From contig ONKL01000006.1 of the NCBI GenBank assembly GCA_900318395.1, forward strand, positions 1 through 64,000: a stretch of DNA of 64,000 bases, in the 5' to 3' direction. The DNA comes from an uncultured Prevotella sp. (GTDB lineage: Bacteria > Bacteroidota > Bacteroidia > Bacteroidales > Bacteroidaceae). Both the position numbers and the translations under genes were made by a program. The notes under the pieces were generated by a model that was given only the letters and a program-made list of their open reading frames with translations, searched no databases and was not told where the DNA came from. The stretch's first letter is position 1; each line of letters opens with the position of its first letter. Of this stretch, positions 16,782 through 26,900 are shown piece after piece.

Positions 16782-16868
16782 AAATGAATGCCTATTTAAT
16801 ACGAAATAGACTGTTTATGATATGAACTTCTCTTTCATACCATAAGAGTCTTTAAATATGTAACATAT

Positions 16869-17099
16869 ATGAATATGGATAAAGACACAATTGAAGCACT
16901 TAGAAAGATGCAGGAGCTGAACTACCGACAGTTGGATAGCTCTGCTGTTGTAGTTGCCGAGATGGGCGAGGTTGATTATTCGACTAACGAGACTATTCGG
17001 AAGTACACAAACGAAGGTTATAAGTTGTTCGACACGAACAAATTCGGAGTAGGTCCACTGCAATGTGGCGAGTTCTTGGTTTTTGTAAAGAAGAAGTAA
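16869..17099 (+). CDS. Small unknown protein (76 aa)
   Basis: This is a 76-residue protein with a helical start (DKDTIEALRKMQELNYRQLD) and a beta-like end (GEFLVFVKKK). It was not recognised. It is followed after 5 bases by the gene at 17105, so the two form an operon. Upstream, a small hairpin with TTCATACC in its loop lies at 16830-16848. No TAnnTTTG box was seen in front of it. Confidence 0.6.
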   Translation: MNMDKDTIEALRKMQELNYRQLDSSAVVVAEMGEVDYSTNETIRKYTNEGYKLFDTNKFGVGPLQCGEFLVFVKKK

Positions 17100-17104
17100 G
17101 AAGT

Positions 17105-17827
17105 ATGATTATAGGAAGATATTATGCTGATGGTTCCCCTGTGGAAGAAGTCAATTTGCGTGATAAGGGGAGGATGTTCGAATTAGAGTTGTGCGTTATC
17201 AAGCACCCTCGTAGATATCCCGAATATAACGTAGATTATGGTAGTCTCGCGTTTTGCGAAACTAAAGAATCTGCTGAAGAGATGATGAAGGGATTCCTAA
17301 AAGAAGATGGTGACTGGAAAAAGGACCTCTATTGCTTCTATATATACGAGCGAGTGCTGGGTGTTAGATTCGACAGAAGTGAATATATGGCTTGCTGGCT
17401 TTATAATGAAGCTGGGCAAGAGATTGATAAACGATTATTCCCATCGTATTACTCTGAAGATGGCTTTGAGGGAAGGAGTGCTGATGAAGTTCGGTTTAAG
17501 TTCGGAGACATAGCAGAACTGTATGATGGTGATACGGTCAGTCTGGTTCACGTCCTTGCTCCTCCACGCGAAAGGGAGTTCTATATAAGAAGAACAGAAG
17601 AAGATGGGGCGCCATATCGTGGTGATATCTCTGATGACACCTATATTATCCTTAAGGATTATCCTCACTACTTTGGCGGTCATATGCATGTTGATGCACT
17701 TTCTCTATTCAAGCCTCACTTCATAATCCCCAAAAGTGCCAAGAAACGTCTTGATAACATTTGGGAAGGCTATCAGGAAGACCGGCGTGAATGTTATGGC
17801 GATAATCCGGATGATTGTCAAATATGA
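17105..17827 (+). CDS. Unknown 240-aa protein
   Basis: This is a 240-residue soluble protein of unknown function. The start MIIGRYYADGSPVEE is chosen because a longer reading would overlap the preceding gene. A first part (15-130) describes an alpha/beta fold with ELELCVIKHPRRYPEYN. A second part has FGDIAELYDGDTVSLVHVLAPP, a small beta barrel-like stretch as in DUF domains that bind ligands. The C-terminus is charged. It lies 5 bases after the 76-aa gene. Confidence 0.65.
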   Translation: MIIGRYYADGSPVEEVNLRDKGRMFELELCVIKHPRRYPEYNVDYGSLAFCETKESAEEMMKGFLKEDGDWKKDLYCFYIYERVLGVRFDRSEYMACWLYNEAGQEIDKRLFPSYYSEDGFEGRSADEVRFKFGDIAELYDGDTVSLVHVLAPPREREFYIRRTEEDGAPYRGDISDDTYIILKDYPHYFGGHMHVDALSLFKPHFIIPKSAKKRLDNIWEGYQEDRRECYGDNPDDCQI

Positions 17828-17962
17828 TGTAGACACCAATGTACAACTACTTTTGGTCGTGAAGTCAGAAACTTCGATGCATAACTATGGAGAACAGCCT
17901 CGGAGGATGATGTAGTGAAGTCTGAAATGAGTTGATGTCGTTATCGTTATAATGAATGTATT

Positions 17963-18733
17963 ATGGACAAAAAACTTATAGCACTTTTGAATGATAACTT
18001 TGATCGATATGAAGTCTACATGTATAAATCTTTCAAGGTTAAGAAAAACAGACTCATAGAAGTGGAGGCCATGATTCGTAGTGTAGTTGGGAATGAACCG
18101 GATTATGTTAAGATCCCCTATGAGGAGCATTCGAGAATAGAATTACTCCTACTTCTTGACGAGCGTCGATCGTTACTAAACTGGATGTTCAAGGAAACTC
18201 CAGAAGAGTGGGAGCGAATGAAGGTTGTAAATAGTCGGTTGTTAGAGCTGACAAGAGAACTCCGTTTGAAGATGGCTAATGTATGTGACGGCTTGGCTAA
18301 AAGAAAGAGAGATGCTTTTGATGATGATTATGAGGTCTGTGGAACTTTGCGTTTTAGTTATAATGACGAGGATTCTGTCCTTCCATACAAAGGTGCAGAA
18401 ATATATGGTAGTGACTATCGGCTAATGATTGCAACTAATAATTTCCTCACAGGTAATGATCCATTTCATTACCTAAAGCTTTCCTGTAACTTTGATGACA
18501 GCAGGGATAGAATTCTTGAAAGCGGAAACTGTGATGATGATTATACATGGGCTCACGATACTCCTTTTACTGAAGATCCAGAAGTCTATATTTGTCATAC
18601 AATGGCGATCTTTTGTCGTGACTTTGGCTATCCGGCTCAGGATGTACTCCAGTTGAACGATTTCTGGAACGAAGTTCATGTCCGTTATCAGCATTTTGCT
18701 ACTCAAGACCCAAAATACAAATATTCTATGTAA
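17963..18733 (+). CDS. Unknown 256-aa protein
   Basis: This is a 256-residue soluble protein. Its first 110 residues are helical and charged (ERMKVVNSRLLELTRELRLK), possibly coiled-coil. The rest is mixed with acidic loops (DDDYEVCG, GNCDDDYTW). No family was recognised. A gap of 135 bases without other genes separates it from the previous gene. It is the last gene before the non-coding repeat array. Confidence 0.65.
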   Translation: MDKKLIALLNDNFDRYEVYMYKSFKVKKNRLIEVEAMIRSVVGNEPDYVKIPYEEHSRIELLLLLDERRSLLNWMFKETPEEWERMKVVNSRLLELTRELRLKMANVCDGLAKRKRDAFDDDYEVCGTLRFSYNDEDSVLPYKGAEIYGSDYRLMIATNNFLTGNDPFHYLKLSCNFDDSRDRILESGNCDDDYTWAHDTPFTEDPEVYICHTMAIFCRDFGYPAQDVLQLNDFWNEVHVRYQHFATQDPKYKYSM

Positions 18734-18761
18734 ATACAAATGATTATGAATGGCGCAAAGG

Positions 18762-18831
18762 TTCCTGGCCCTTCTGCGCCCTTCCCTTCATTCGTGGCCA
18801 TGTGGTTATGGGGGCACAATGGGGCCAGGAA
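18762..18831. repeat. Inverted repeat around a 50-base loop
   Basis: TTCCTGGCCC (18762-18771) pairs perfectly with GGGCCAGGAA (18822-18831). The match extends imperfectly outward through GCAAA and TTTGC. It lies 28 bases after the stop at 18733 and could serve as a terminator or as part of a structured RNA. No T-run follows. Confidence 0.55.
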
Positions 18832-18854
18832 TGTTTGCACCCTTCAAAACCTGT

Positions 18855-18908
18855 GAGTTAACTCAAATCATCAATCGAGTTAACTCAATCGATAAATCGA
18901 GTTAACTC
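18855..18908. repeat. Three GAGTTAACTC palindromes at 22-base spacing
   Basis: The perfect 10-base palindrome GAGTTAACTC occurs at 18855-18864, 18877-18886 and 18899-18908, so the period is exactly 22. This places them on one face of the helix and looks like an operator or iteron array. No gene start follows at once. Confidence 0.8.
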
Positions 18909-19260
18909 ACTTCATTTTTATACAGAAGTGAGTGACTGTTGTTGAGAAATAAGTGACGGCTGCGTGGGTGGTCGCCTATCTGCCTGAAGGATGAGCTACC
19001 CCCTCTATACATGCCCCTTTTTATGTATAGCAAAGCTCGCACGAGAGCGTTTTTAGCTTCGCGATGGCCGAGGAACAAGGCTTCGTCAAGAAGACTCAGG
19101 ACCGCAAACTCCGCGTCGTGGAAGTCATGCCTCCTGCAGGGTGAGCAGTACCCCCCTCTATACCCCCTTAAGAAGGGGGGGTATGACGAGGGGGGGCTCA
19201 CCCAGAGGGGCATGACGAAACCACAGGAGCGGAGAAACCGCGGCAAAGTCCGGGACGTTT
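18909..19260. other. Non-coding stretch between repeat arrays
   Basis: I see no supportable gene here. A short frame at 19063 (MAEEQGFVKKTQDRKLRVV, 26 codons) reads like a protein fragment but has no promoter or partner. A very GC-rich inverted repeat, runs of C then runs of G around TATACC/GGTAT, occupies about 19145-19187 and should form a strong hairpin. Open frames on the minus strand here are low-complexity and were not accepted. Confidence 0.4.
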
Positions 19261-19335
19261 GGAGGCTCCAAACGGGGTGAATGGAGCCTCCAAACGGTGT
19301 GAATGGAGGCTCCAAACGACCCTTTTGGAGGCTCC
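19261..19335. repeat. Four GGAGGCTCC repeats at 22-base spacing
   Basis: GGAG(G/C)CTCC occurs at 19261, 19283, 19305 and 19327, again with a period of exactly 22. Three copies are followed by AAAC and the spacer begins with G/T-rich GGTGAATG. Each copy is a near-palindrome. This is a second family with the same spacing as the GAGTTAACTC array 350 bases away. Confidence 0.8.
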
Positions 19336-19350
19336 AAGCACGAAAAATTC

Positions 19351-19428
19351 AAGTGATGTTGGTCAATGTTGGTCAATGTTGGTCAATGTTGGTCAATGTT
19401 GGTCAATGTTGGTCAATGTTGGTCAACG
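19351..19428. repeat. Seven tandem 10-base repeats GGTCAATGTT
   Basis: The GGTCAA core occurs seven times at 10-base intervals (19361 to 19421), one per helical turn. The array ends 16 bases before a -7 box at 19445. It looks like a regulator-binding array; a chance microsatellite is the alternative. Confidence 0.8.
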
Positions 19429-19444
19429 GGTTTTCAGAATGTCG

Positions 19445-19452
19445 TACCTTTG
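19445..19452 (+). promoter_or_regulatory. Promoter -7 box after the tandem repeats
   Basis: TACCTTTG matches the consensus. TTG at 19419-19421 is 23 bases upstream, slightly too far. A 7-bp hairpin (TCGGAGA/TCTCCGA, 19458-19474) would start the RNA. No convincing plus-strand gene follows before the MATE gene's 3' end, so the product may be an RNA or a truncated relic. Confidence 0.45.
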
Positions 19453-19558
19453 CATCGTCGGAGAAAATCTCCGATGAGCGGGCCAAGCGCGCTGTCCCAC
19501 TCTTAACTTTTCACTTTTAACATTTCACTTCTAAGTTATGCCACGAACAAGTCAATCC

Positions 19559-20923
19559 TTAACCATTCTTCGAATTCCTTGTAGGGAGCTCAAACTTGGC
19601 ATGCATCGCATGATGCAGTACCAATATGGCTACAATCTCAATGATGTAAGCTATCAAGTAGCTGTACCAGAGGAGGGTAGGGGCGAACTTCGATACCAGC
19701 CAAAGCACAGGGATAACCGTCAGCGATAGGGCGAAGGAGATAAACAAGGCCATGCGATGATGGGCATAGAGCTTGTAGACAATCATGATAGCATAAATAT
19801 AGCAGAAGGGGATGAAGCTCAACGAGAAGATGCGCAGGGCATGGTTACTCTCGGCAAGAATAGCAGGATCGTTGGCTCCGAAGAGACGTGAGATGACATT
19901 CGGGTCAACCCATACCACGATACAGATAAGAATCATGGCCGCCGTTATAAACGAGAATGACTTGCGCAGTACAAGGCGGAAAGCCTCATTGTCGCCCTTG
20001 CCCACCTGAATGGCACCCAACGACTGGATGGTACGACAGACGCCGGCCAGGAAGAGGTTGTAGATCTGCAAGAGATTCATACAGACGGCAAAAGCGAAAA
20101 TACCCGTTCGTCCCAACGTTCCCAGCACAATACTGTTGGCATTGTAAAGCAATAGTGTCAGACAGACAGAGGCAATAGCCAGCGGTGCGCCCTGAGAGAT
20201 GATCTGTGATGATGCTTTCTGTAATTTGATTCCCACATTTCTGACTATGAGCCTGAGGTGGTTGTCCTTGTAACGGAAATGCCAGAGCATGATGACAATA
20301 CCCACCACATGGCCTACGACGGTAGCTGTAGAAGAGCCACCGATGCCCCAGCCAAGCAACTGGATAAAGACGATATCGAGTGACAGGTTGACGGCGTTGT
20401 CAATCAATATGGCAATAGAGACGAGTCTCGGACTGCCATCCACACCCACCATCGTTGAGAGGGCCCACATCATCATATATACTGGGGCACCAATCAGCAT
20501 AATGCTCAAATACTCGAACGTCAGCTGGAAGAGATGGGCATTGCTGCACAACCAGCCTGTGACTGTACCTGGATAGAACAGACCTGCAGCTGTAATCAAC
20601 AGACCCACTATCAGACATGCCGCCATTGACAGGGTGTAGAAATAGGCTGCTCGGGACATATCCTTCTTACCGATTTCCACTCCCACCAATATACCTGCTC
20701 CTGTGGCAAGAAGCATATTCAGGGTGTACATGAACTGTACTACAGGGCGCGTCAGGTTGATGGCGCTGACTGCGTCCTCACCAATCAGATTACCAACGAT
20801 AATCGCATCGACGACATTACCCAGACATCCGGAAAGGGCAATCAGGATAGCCGACCATAGGAATCGCCAGAATTGGCTGTTAAATGCTTTTCTTTCTGCT
20901 TGATTCATCATATTGATATGCAA
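19559..20923 (-). CDS. MATE family efflux transporter
   Basis: This is a 454-residue inner-membrane protein with about twelve membrane segments. The family features are clear: LWSAILIALSGCLGNVVDAIIVGNLIGEDAVSAI in pieces at the start, NLTRPVVQF, and the mirrored second half starting QGAPLAIASVCL. MATE proteins export drugs or metabolites using Na+ or H+ gradients. It starts only 5 bases after the NRPS stop, so the two are co-translated, and export of the NRPS product is the likely role. The last 30 codons contain the right copy of the 66-bp repeat. Confidence 0.88.
   Translation of the reverse strand: MHINMMNQAERKAFNSQFWRFLWSAILIALSGCLGNVVDAIIVGNLIGEDAVSAINLTRPVVQFMYTLNMLLATGAGILVGVEIGKKDMSRAAYFYTLSMAACLIVGLLITAAGLFYPGTVTGWLCSNAHLFQLTFEYLSIMLIGAPVYMMMWALSTMVGVDGSPRLVSIAILIDNAVNLSLDIVFIQLLGWGIGGSSTATVVGHVVGIVIMLWHFRYKDNHLRLIVRNVGIKLQKASSQIISQGAPLAIASVCLTLLLYNANSIVLGTLGRTGIFAFAVCMNLLQIYNLFLAGVCRTIQSLGAIQVGKGDNEAFRLVLRKSFSFITAAMILICIVVWVDPNVISRLFGANDPAILAESNHALRIFSLSFIPFCYIYAIMIVYKLYAHHRMALFISFALSLTVIPVLWLVSKFAPTLLWYSYLIAYIIEIVAILVLHHAMHAKFELPTRNSKNG
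19586..19651. repeat. Right copy of 66-bp direct repeat (candidate attR)
   Basis: It matches 2294-2359 at 64 of 66 positions in direct orientation. Read on the minus strand it encodes AYIIEIVAILVLHHAMHAKF of the MATE C-terminus. The flanking bases differ from the left copy on both sides. Confidence 0.85.
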
Positions 20924-20928
20924 ATCGT

Positions 20929-23900
20929 TTACTCAAAGAATCCAAAGCCGCCGATAGCGGTAAGCATGCGTTCCACGTAGTCCCATGAAGTGGGCGACCA
21001 TGCAAAGCCCAAGCGATACAGCACCTGCGTGGTGTAGTCGTTGTCACGCTTCACATCGGCAGTCTTCTGTCCGTGGGCCATATCCTGATAAGCCAGCAAG
21101 GCAGCCATCTGCTTGGCCTTCTGTGGGTCTTGTCCAGCCACGTCCATCGCTTGCTGGAACTCCTCCTGCTCTACAAAACGGACGCCACCCGTGACTTTTG
21201 TCAAACCAGAGAGTACGTCACCGAGGAATTGCCCGTGGATATTGTAAGGATGGAATACGGTACATTCCTTCGGCGTAGTTGCCAACAGGCAGATGGCACG
21301 TGCGACCTCGTTGATGGGCGAGAACTCCACCTGCTTATTACGCATAGCATACGGACAACAACCTAACATGTTATAAATGCGGATACGTCCCATGAACGAG
21401 TTGGTGCTGAAGTTGGCCTGGAACTCACCGTCTGTGCTTCGTGCAGCGAGGTTACCCACACGCATGATCTTCGCGCTCAGTCCATGCAGGGCGACTGCAT
21501 CGAGGATCAGACGCTCGGCCATGAACTTCGAGTAGATGTACTTATTGCCGAGGAACTGTCCCATGTAGAGGCGCTGCTCTGTATAGACATCGCCCTTAAT
21601 CTCGCCAGCCCACAAGCCACGGGTACTGGCGGTAGAGATGTGGATGAGCTTGGCCCCGGTCTTGATACAGAAATCAACACAACGCTGGGCGCCGCCGATG
21701 TTCACATCCTCAATCTCCGTGCCTTCTGAGAAGTGCTTCACGATGGCTGCACAGTTGAAGACGGTGTCTACCTTCAGACTCTCGTCGAGGTCTTGCGTCA
21801 CATCACCCAGAACGATATGCAGGCGCTTGCCGAAGAGCTCCATGAAGGATTCTGTGAAATAGTAGTAGAGCAAGGTGCGCAGACGACTCTCAGCTTTCTC
21901 CAGCGTCTTGCCGCGAACCAGACAGTAGATGTTCTCAGCATCGCTGTCGATCAGCTCTCTCAGGATGTGGATACCCAGATAGCCCGTAGAACCTGTAATC
22001 AGCACATTGCCCAGTTTCTGGCGCTCACCAGAACGGAAGAAGCCCAGCGTGTTGCGCTGCAAGAGGTTGTTGATAGCCGTATAGTCAAAGTTGGCAACAG
22101 GGGCATTGGCACCCGCAGTTTCTTCTACAACTTCACCAGTAATCAACTGAGCCAGCTTGCGAGGTGTCGGATTGGCAAATACGTCGCCATAGGCCACGTG
22201 TAGTCCTGCCTTGTCTGCTTCGATGATGACACGGGTAACAACGAGCGACGTACCACCAAGTTCGAAGAAATTATCAGTTGCGCCAACCTTGTCCATCTGC
22301 AGAATACCTGCAAAGATGTCGCAGAAGGTGCGCTCAGTATCGTTGGCAGGAGCGGTGTATGCAGAGCTGACGGCCAACTGTGGCTCGGGCAATGCCTTCA
22401 CATCCGTCTTACCATTAGGCGTCATCGGCATCTCGGCCAGTTGCAGATAGGCCGTAGGCACCATATACTGTGTCAGGCGCTTTGAAATCTCAGCCTTCAG
22501 GGCATCGGGTGCAATCTCATGATCGGCTGTGTAGTAGGCACAGAGGTGCTCCTTGTCATTCAACTTACGGATCATGATAACCACTTTCTTCATACCTTCT
22601 ACGGAGAGCATCACATTCTCGATCTCACCGAGTTCGATACGCAAGCCACGCAGCTTGATCTGATGGTCGGTACGTCCAAGGATGACCACATTGCCATCTG
22701 GTAACCACTTGGCATAATCGCCTGATTTATAAACCCTTTCGCCGTGATACTCCACGAAACGTTCACGGGTCATCTCGTCGAGGTTGTTATAGCCTCGTGC
22801 CACACCTCGGCCTCCAATATACAGTTCTCCAACGACACCTACAGGCAACTCATTACCATCGGCATCGACAATAAACTCCTTGACGTTCAACTGCGGTTTA
22901 CCCACGGTAACCATCTGAGCGTTGGTCAGTTCTGCGTTGTTCGAGGCAACGGTAATCTCCGTAGGACCATAGCAGTTGAATATGCGGGCCTTGGTGACGC
23001 TACGCATCTGCTGCAGGAGTGCATCGCTGAACTTCTCACCACCAGCGCGGCAGATCTTCACCTGCGATATGGCTTTGCAGAAGTCATCGCTCGTCAGCCA
23101 GGTCTGCCAGCGGGATGGTGTGCCCGACACCATATTGATATGCTGCTCCTGAATGAGCTGGGCGAGGTCGAGCGGATTGTTGGCCTGCTCCTCGGTAGCC
23201 ACAATCAGCGTCTTACCGTTATAATATGCCATACCGATATCCTGCAGGGCGGCATCGAACGAGATGGTCGTCACACTCAGTACACGATCCGCATCCGTCA
23301 GCACGCCATTGGCAAAGACATTGGCTGGATGGCCGTAGAGGTAATTACAGATTCCCTCATGACGCAGCATCACGCCCTTAGGACGACCTGTGGAACCTGA
23401 TGTATAAATAAGGTAGGCCAGATCGTCGGGAGTAATTGTGGAAGGTGGAATGTGGGATGTGGAATGATCGTTGAGCAGGTCCTCCACATTGATGGCTTTG
23501 TCGGCAGGCACGCTGTCCATGCGGTCGGCTGTCGTAATGATATAGCGGGCCTCACTATCCTCAAGAATCAGTTTGATACGGTCTGCGGGATAGTCAGGAT
23601 CGCAAGGAATATAGGCTGCTCCTGCCTTCAGTACACCGAAGAGCGAGAGAATCAGTCTGCTGGTACGTGGCAACAGCAGGGCCACTCGGTCGCGCTCCTT
23701 GACACCACGCTGATGCAAGGCGGCAGCAATGGTATTTGTGGCTTCATCCATCTCCTTGTAAGTGTACTTCGCATCGATGGCCACCAGAGCCTCATGGTCG
23801 GGCTGGGTCTGTGCGAAATGGCTGATACACTCGTGGAAGAACTTGAAGGGAGCATCGCCTGTTGCCGTCTGACGCAGATGCGACAGTTCTTCTTCCTGGC

Positions 23901-26900
23901 TCTTGCTGATGATGGAGAGTTGGCGAACCTTCATCTGTGGCTGGGCGATGATCCGTTCGGCAACAGCCACGATACTCTCAGCTATTGCGTTGCCTAAAGC
24001 GGCTGAATAGAGGGCATCGTCATACTGCACCACTACGCCACGCGACTCGATCTTGATATTGATCTTGAACTTAGGCACATTCAGTTCCAACAGTTCCTGC
24101 TGGATGGGCTGGCCGTTGACCGTGTACTGGGACAGGACGCCCACCTGATAAGCGTAGGCAATGGCAGGCATGAAACCGAAGTCGGTGGCAATACGGGCAA
24201 AGGGATAGTCCTCGTGGCGCAGCGTCTCATCGAAGGTCTCGCTCACCTGTTTTAAGTATTCGCTCACCGTCACGTCGTCGACTTTCAGGCCGAGGGCAAG
24301 GGTGTTGACAAACATACCCACCGTATCGGCAATCTTCAGATTCGAACGTCCGTTACTGATGGTGCTGAGATACACCTCACGGTTGTTGGTATAACGTGAG
24401 ATGACATAAGTTGTGGCAGCCAGGAAGAGGTGGGCTGGGGTTATCTCCTGCTGACGGCAGAAAGCTGCAGCCTTGTCGTGATCCGTCGGACAGACAGCCT
24501 CACCGATGAAGCCTTGCTGGTCGGTCTTGGGCAGGTCGGCAGGAATCTCACTTGCCCCTTCGCAGGTCTGGAGTTTCTCAGCGAAGAACTGCTGGGCAGA
24601 CTTGAAGGTATCGCTGTCCTCAGCCTTCTGCTGATCGCTGACGAAATCGAGGTAGGTATAGTTCTCTTTCTCGACAGCCGCTCCTTCGAGTGCGGAGCCA
24701 ATCTGACGAATCAGCAAATCGGCAGAACCACCGTCGAACACGAGGTGATGAACATCCATGAGCAGGTGGACCCCACTTTCGGTCTTCACAACCTCAAAGC
24801 GATAGAGTGGTGCCTTCTGCAGGTTGAACGGACGCACGAACTCATTCTTGTAGGCCGCCAGCGCCTCATCACTCATCTCCGTGATGGGCACCTCCACAGG
24901 CAGACTGTCGGCTAAGGTCTGAACGATTGCATCGCCTTCTGTGGTGAAGTGAATGCTCAGTTCGGGATGAGCTTCCACAACCTGCTTCACGATGTCAGCC
25001 AGTTTGCCAGCCTCGATGCCGGCAGGATAGCTGAGCAGATAAGGAATATTATAAACCGTCGAAGTAGGATTTTTCAGACATTCGAAGTAGACACCGGTCT
25101 GAGCGTAGCTTAACGGAGTTGTCGTGGAGTGTGGAGTGGGGAGTGTGGAGTGAGAATTGTCTGCGGCAGAACTATCCTCATTTCCCGACATCAGATGCTT
25201 CAAGATCTCATTTTCGATGCTCTGCAGAGTGCCGCTCTTCACGAGTGTCTTCGAGTCGAGGGTAACACCAAAGCGCTTGTTCATCTGGACTGCGAGTTTG
25301 ATGGCAGAGATAGAGGTCAGTCCTGCATAACCGAGAACGGTGGTGATACCGAAATCCTTGTTGTTCACAATGCCCGCAATCATCTCATGCAGTTCCTCTT
25401 CGAGGACATTCATGGGCGCATTACATTCCTCCACAACCGCAGCTTTCTTCTCAGGCTTGGGAAGGGCGCGCTTGTTCACCTTCTGGTTCTGGTTCAGGGG
25501 GATGGCATCTATCTGCATCGTCACGGCGGGCACCATGTAAGGCGGCTTCTGATCCATGATGAAGTTGTTCAGGGCTTCGATGTCAATCTGCTGATCGCTC
25601 ACGATGTAGGCGGCAATGAACTTACCTCCGCTACTACCTTCTTCATCAAAGGCCTGTACGGTTGCGTCCTTGATGCCAGGGAACTCACGGATCACGGCTT
25701 CCACCTCTTTCAGTTCGATGCGGAAACCACGGATCTTCACCTGTCCGTCTCTGCGGCCTACAAACTGGATGTCGCCGGAGGGGAGATAGCGCACGATATC
25801 GCCAGAGCGGTACACACGCGCAAACTTATGTTGATCGGTGAAGGGATTGTCGATATATACTTCAGCCGTCTTCTCAGGACGGTTCAAGTAGCCCCGGCTC
25901 ACCTGCGGACCGCTGATCCACAGCTCGCCCGCTGCACCTACAGGCAGACGGTGGCCTTGCGGGTCAACGATATAGAGGTGCATATTGTCGATGGCACTTC
26001 CGATGGGGATATCCTTCTTCTTATGCTCTACGGTATAGATGGTTACGAGCACCGTCGTCTCTGTGGGACCATAGAGATTGCAGAACTTGAAACCTTTTGG
26101 TGGATTGAGGGATGCCAGTTTCTCACCACCGGCGGAGAGGAACTTCAGCGAGTGGTTCTCGATATTTGCAGCAAACTGATAGCCCACCTGCGTGGTCATA
26201 AACGAGTGGGTGATCTGGTTCTGCTCGAAATAGTCATTGAGGGCAATCAGGTCAAGACGCAGCTCCTCAGGGACGATATGCAACGTAGCACCACAAGTCA
26301 GGGCTGGATACATATCCATCATACAGGCATCAAATCCGTAGCTGGCATAGGCAGCCACCTTGTGTTCTGGTTTCAGACTGTAGAAGCGCTGGTACCAATG
26401 ACAGAAACAGACGATATTGCTGTGCATCAGCTGACAACCCTTGGGCACACCCGTTGAGCCCGATGTATAAAGCAGAATAAAGAGACTCTCGGGTTTGGGC
26501 TCTGCGGGCAACTCTGCGACGGCAGGCAATGCCAGCAGGTCTTTTGTCAGCAATACATCACCCTGGTATTCATCTACGATGTTCCGCAGTTCCTCGTCGG
26601 CAATCAGCAGCTTCGCGTTGGCATCCTGCATCATGAAGTTCAGGCGCTCCTTGGGGTAGGTGGGGTCAAGCGGTTGATAGGCACAGCCGGCCTTCAGCAC
26701 ACCGAGCGAGGCAATAGCCATCCACTCGCAACGGGGAATCAAGACGGATACCACGTCTTCTGCGCCCAGTCCCTTGGCAGCTACGAAGCCAGCAATACGG
26801 TCGCTGATGGCATCCACCTCTGCGTAAGTGAATGTCCGGTCTTTATAGACCACGGCAATGCTTTCGGGTGTCGCCTTGGCCTGACGACGGAACAGCGAGA

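Larger units (their letters stand above)
2294..19651. mobile_element. Candidate 17.3-kb genomic island bounded by 66-bp direct repeats
   Basis: Near-identical direct repeats bracket a block of genes that are mostly unrecognised and visibly more AT-rich than the AraC, MATE and NRPS genes on either side. An AraC/MATE gene pair is a common neighbouring arrangement, and the repeat lies at the 3' end of both genes. An insertion with duplication of the overlap would explain this. No integrase or transposase is visible inside, so the mechanism is unknown. Recombination between repeats or a non-autonomous element are alternatives. The island reading is an inference and the repeat pair is observed. 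Confidence 0.6.

Noticed and set aside
19220..19256. GGCAAAGTCCGGGAC resembles the conserved start of RNase P RNA
   Set aside because: No other RNase P RNA elements are found nearby, so it is a chance match.
18902..19315. 137-codon minus-strand frame
   Set aside because: It runs through palindromic and repeat DNA, is proline/serine-rich and has no promoter.
18855..19428. Possible CRISPR array
   Set aside because: The repeats are 9-10 bases with spacers of 0-13 bases, too short for CRISPR, and no cas genes are near.
19538..19729. 63-codon plus-strand frame starting MPRTSQSLT
   Set aside because: It runs antisense into the MATE gene; at most its first 16 codons could be a relic of an island gene.
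25129..26457. 442-codon open frame on the plus strand
   Set aside because: It is antisense to the NRPS, whose domains are intact. Several other long antisense frames (22744-23400, 26674-27450) have the same cause, codon bias of a GC-rich gene.
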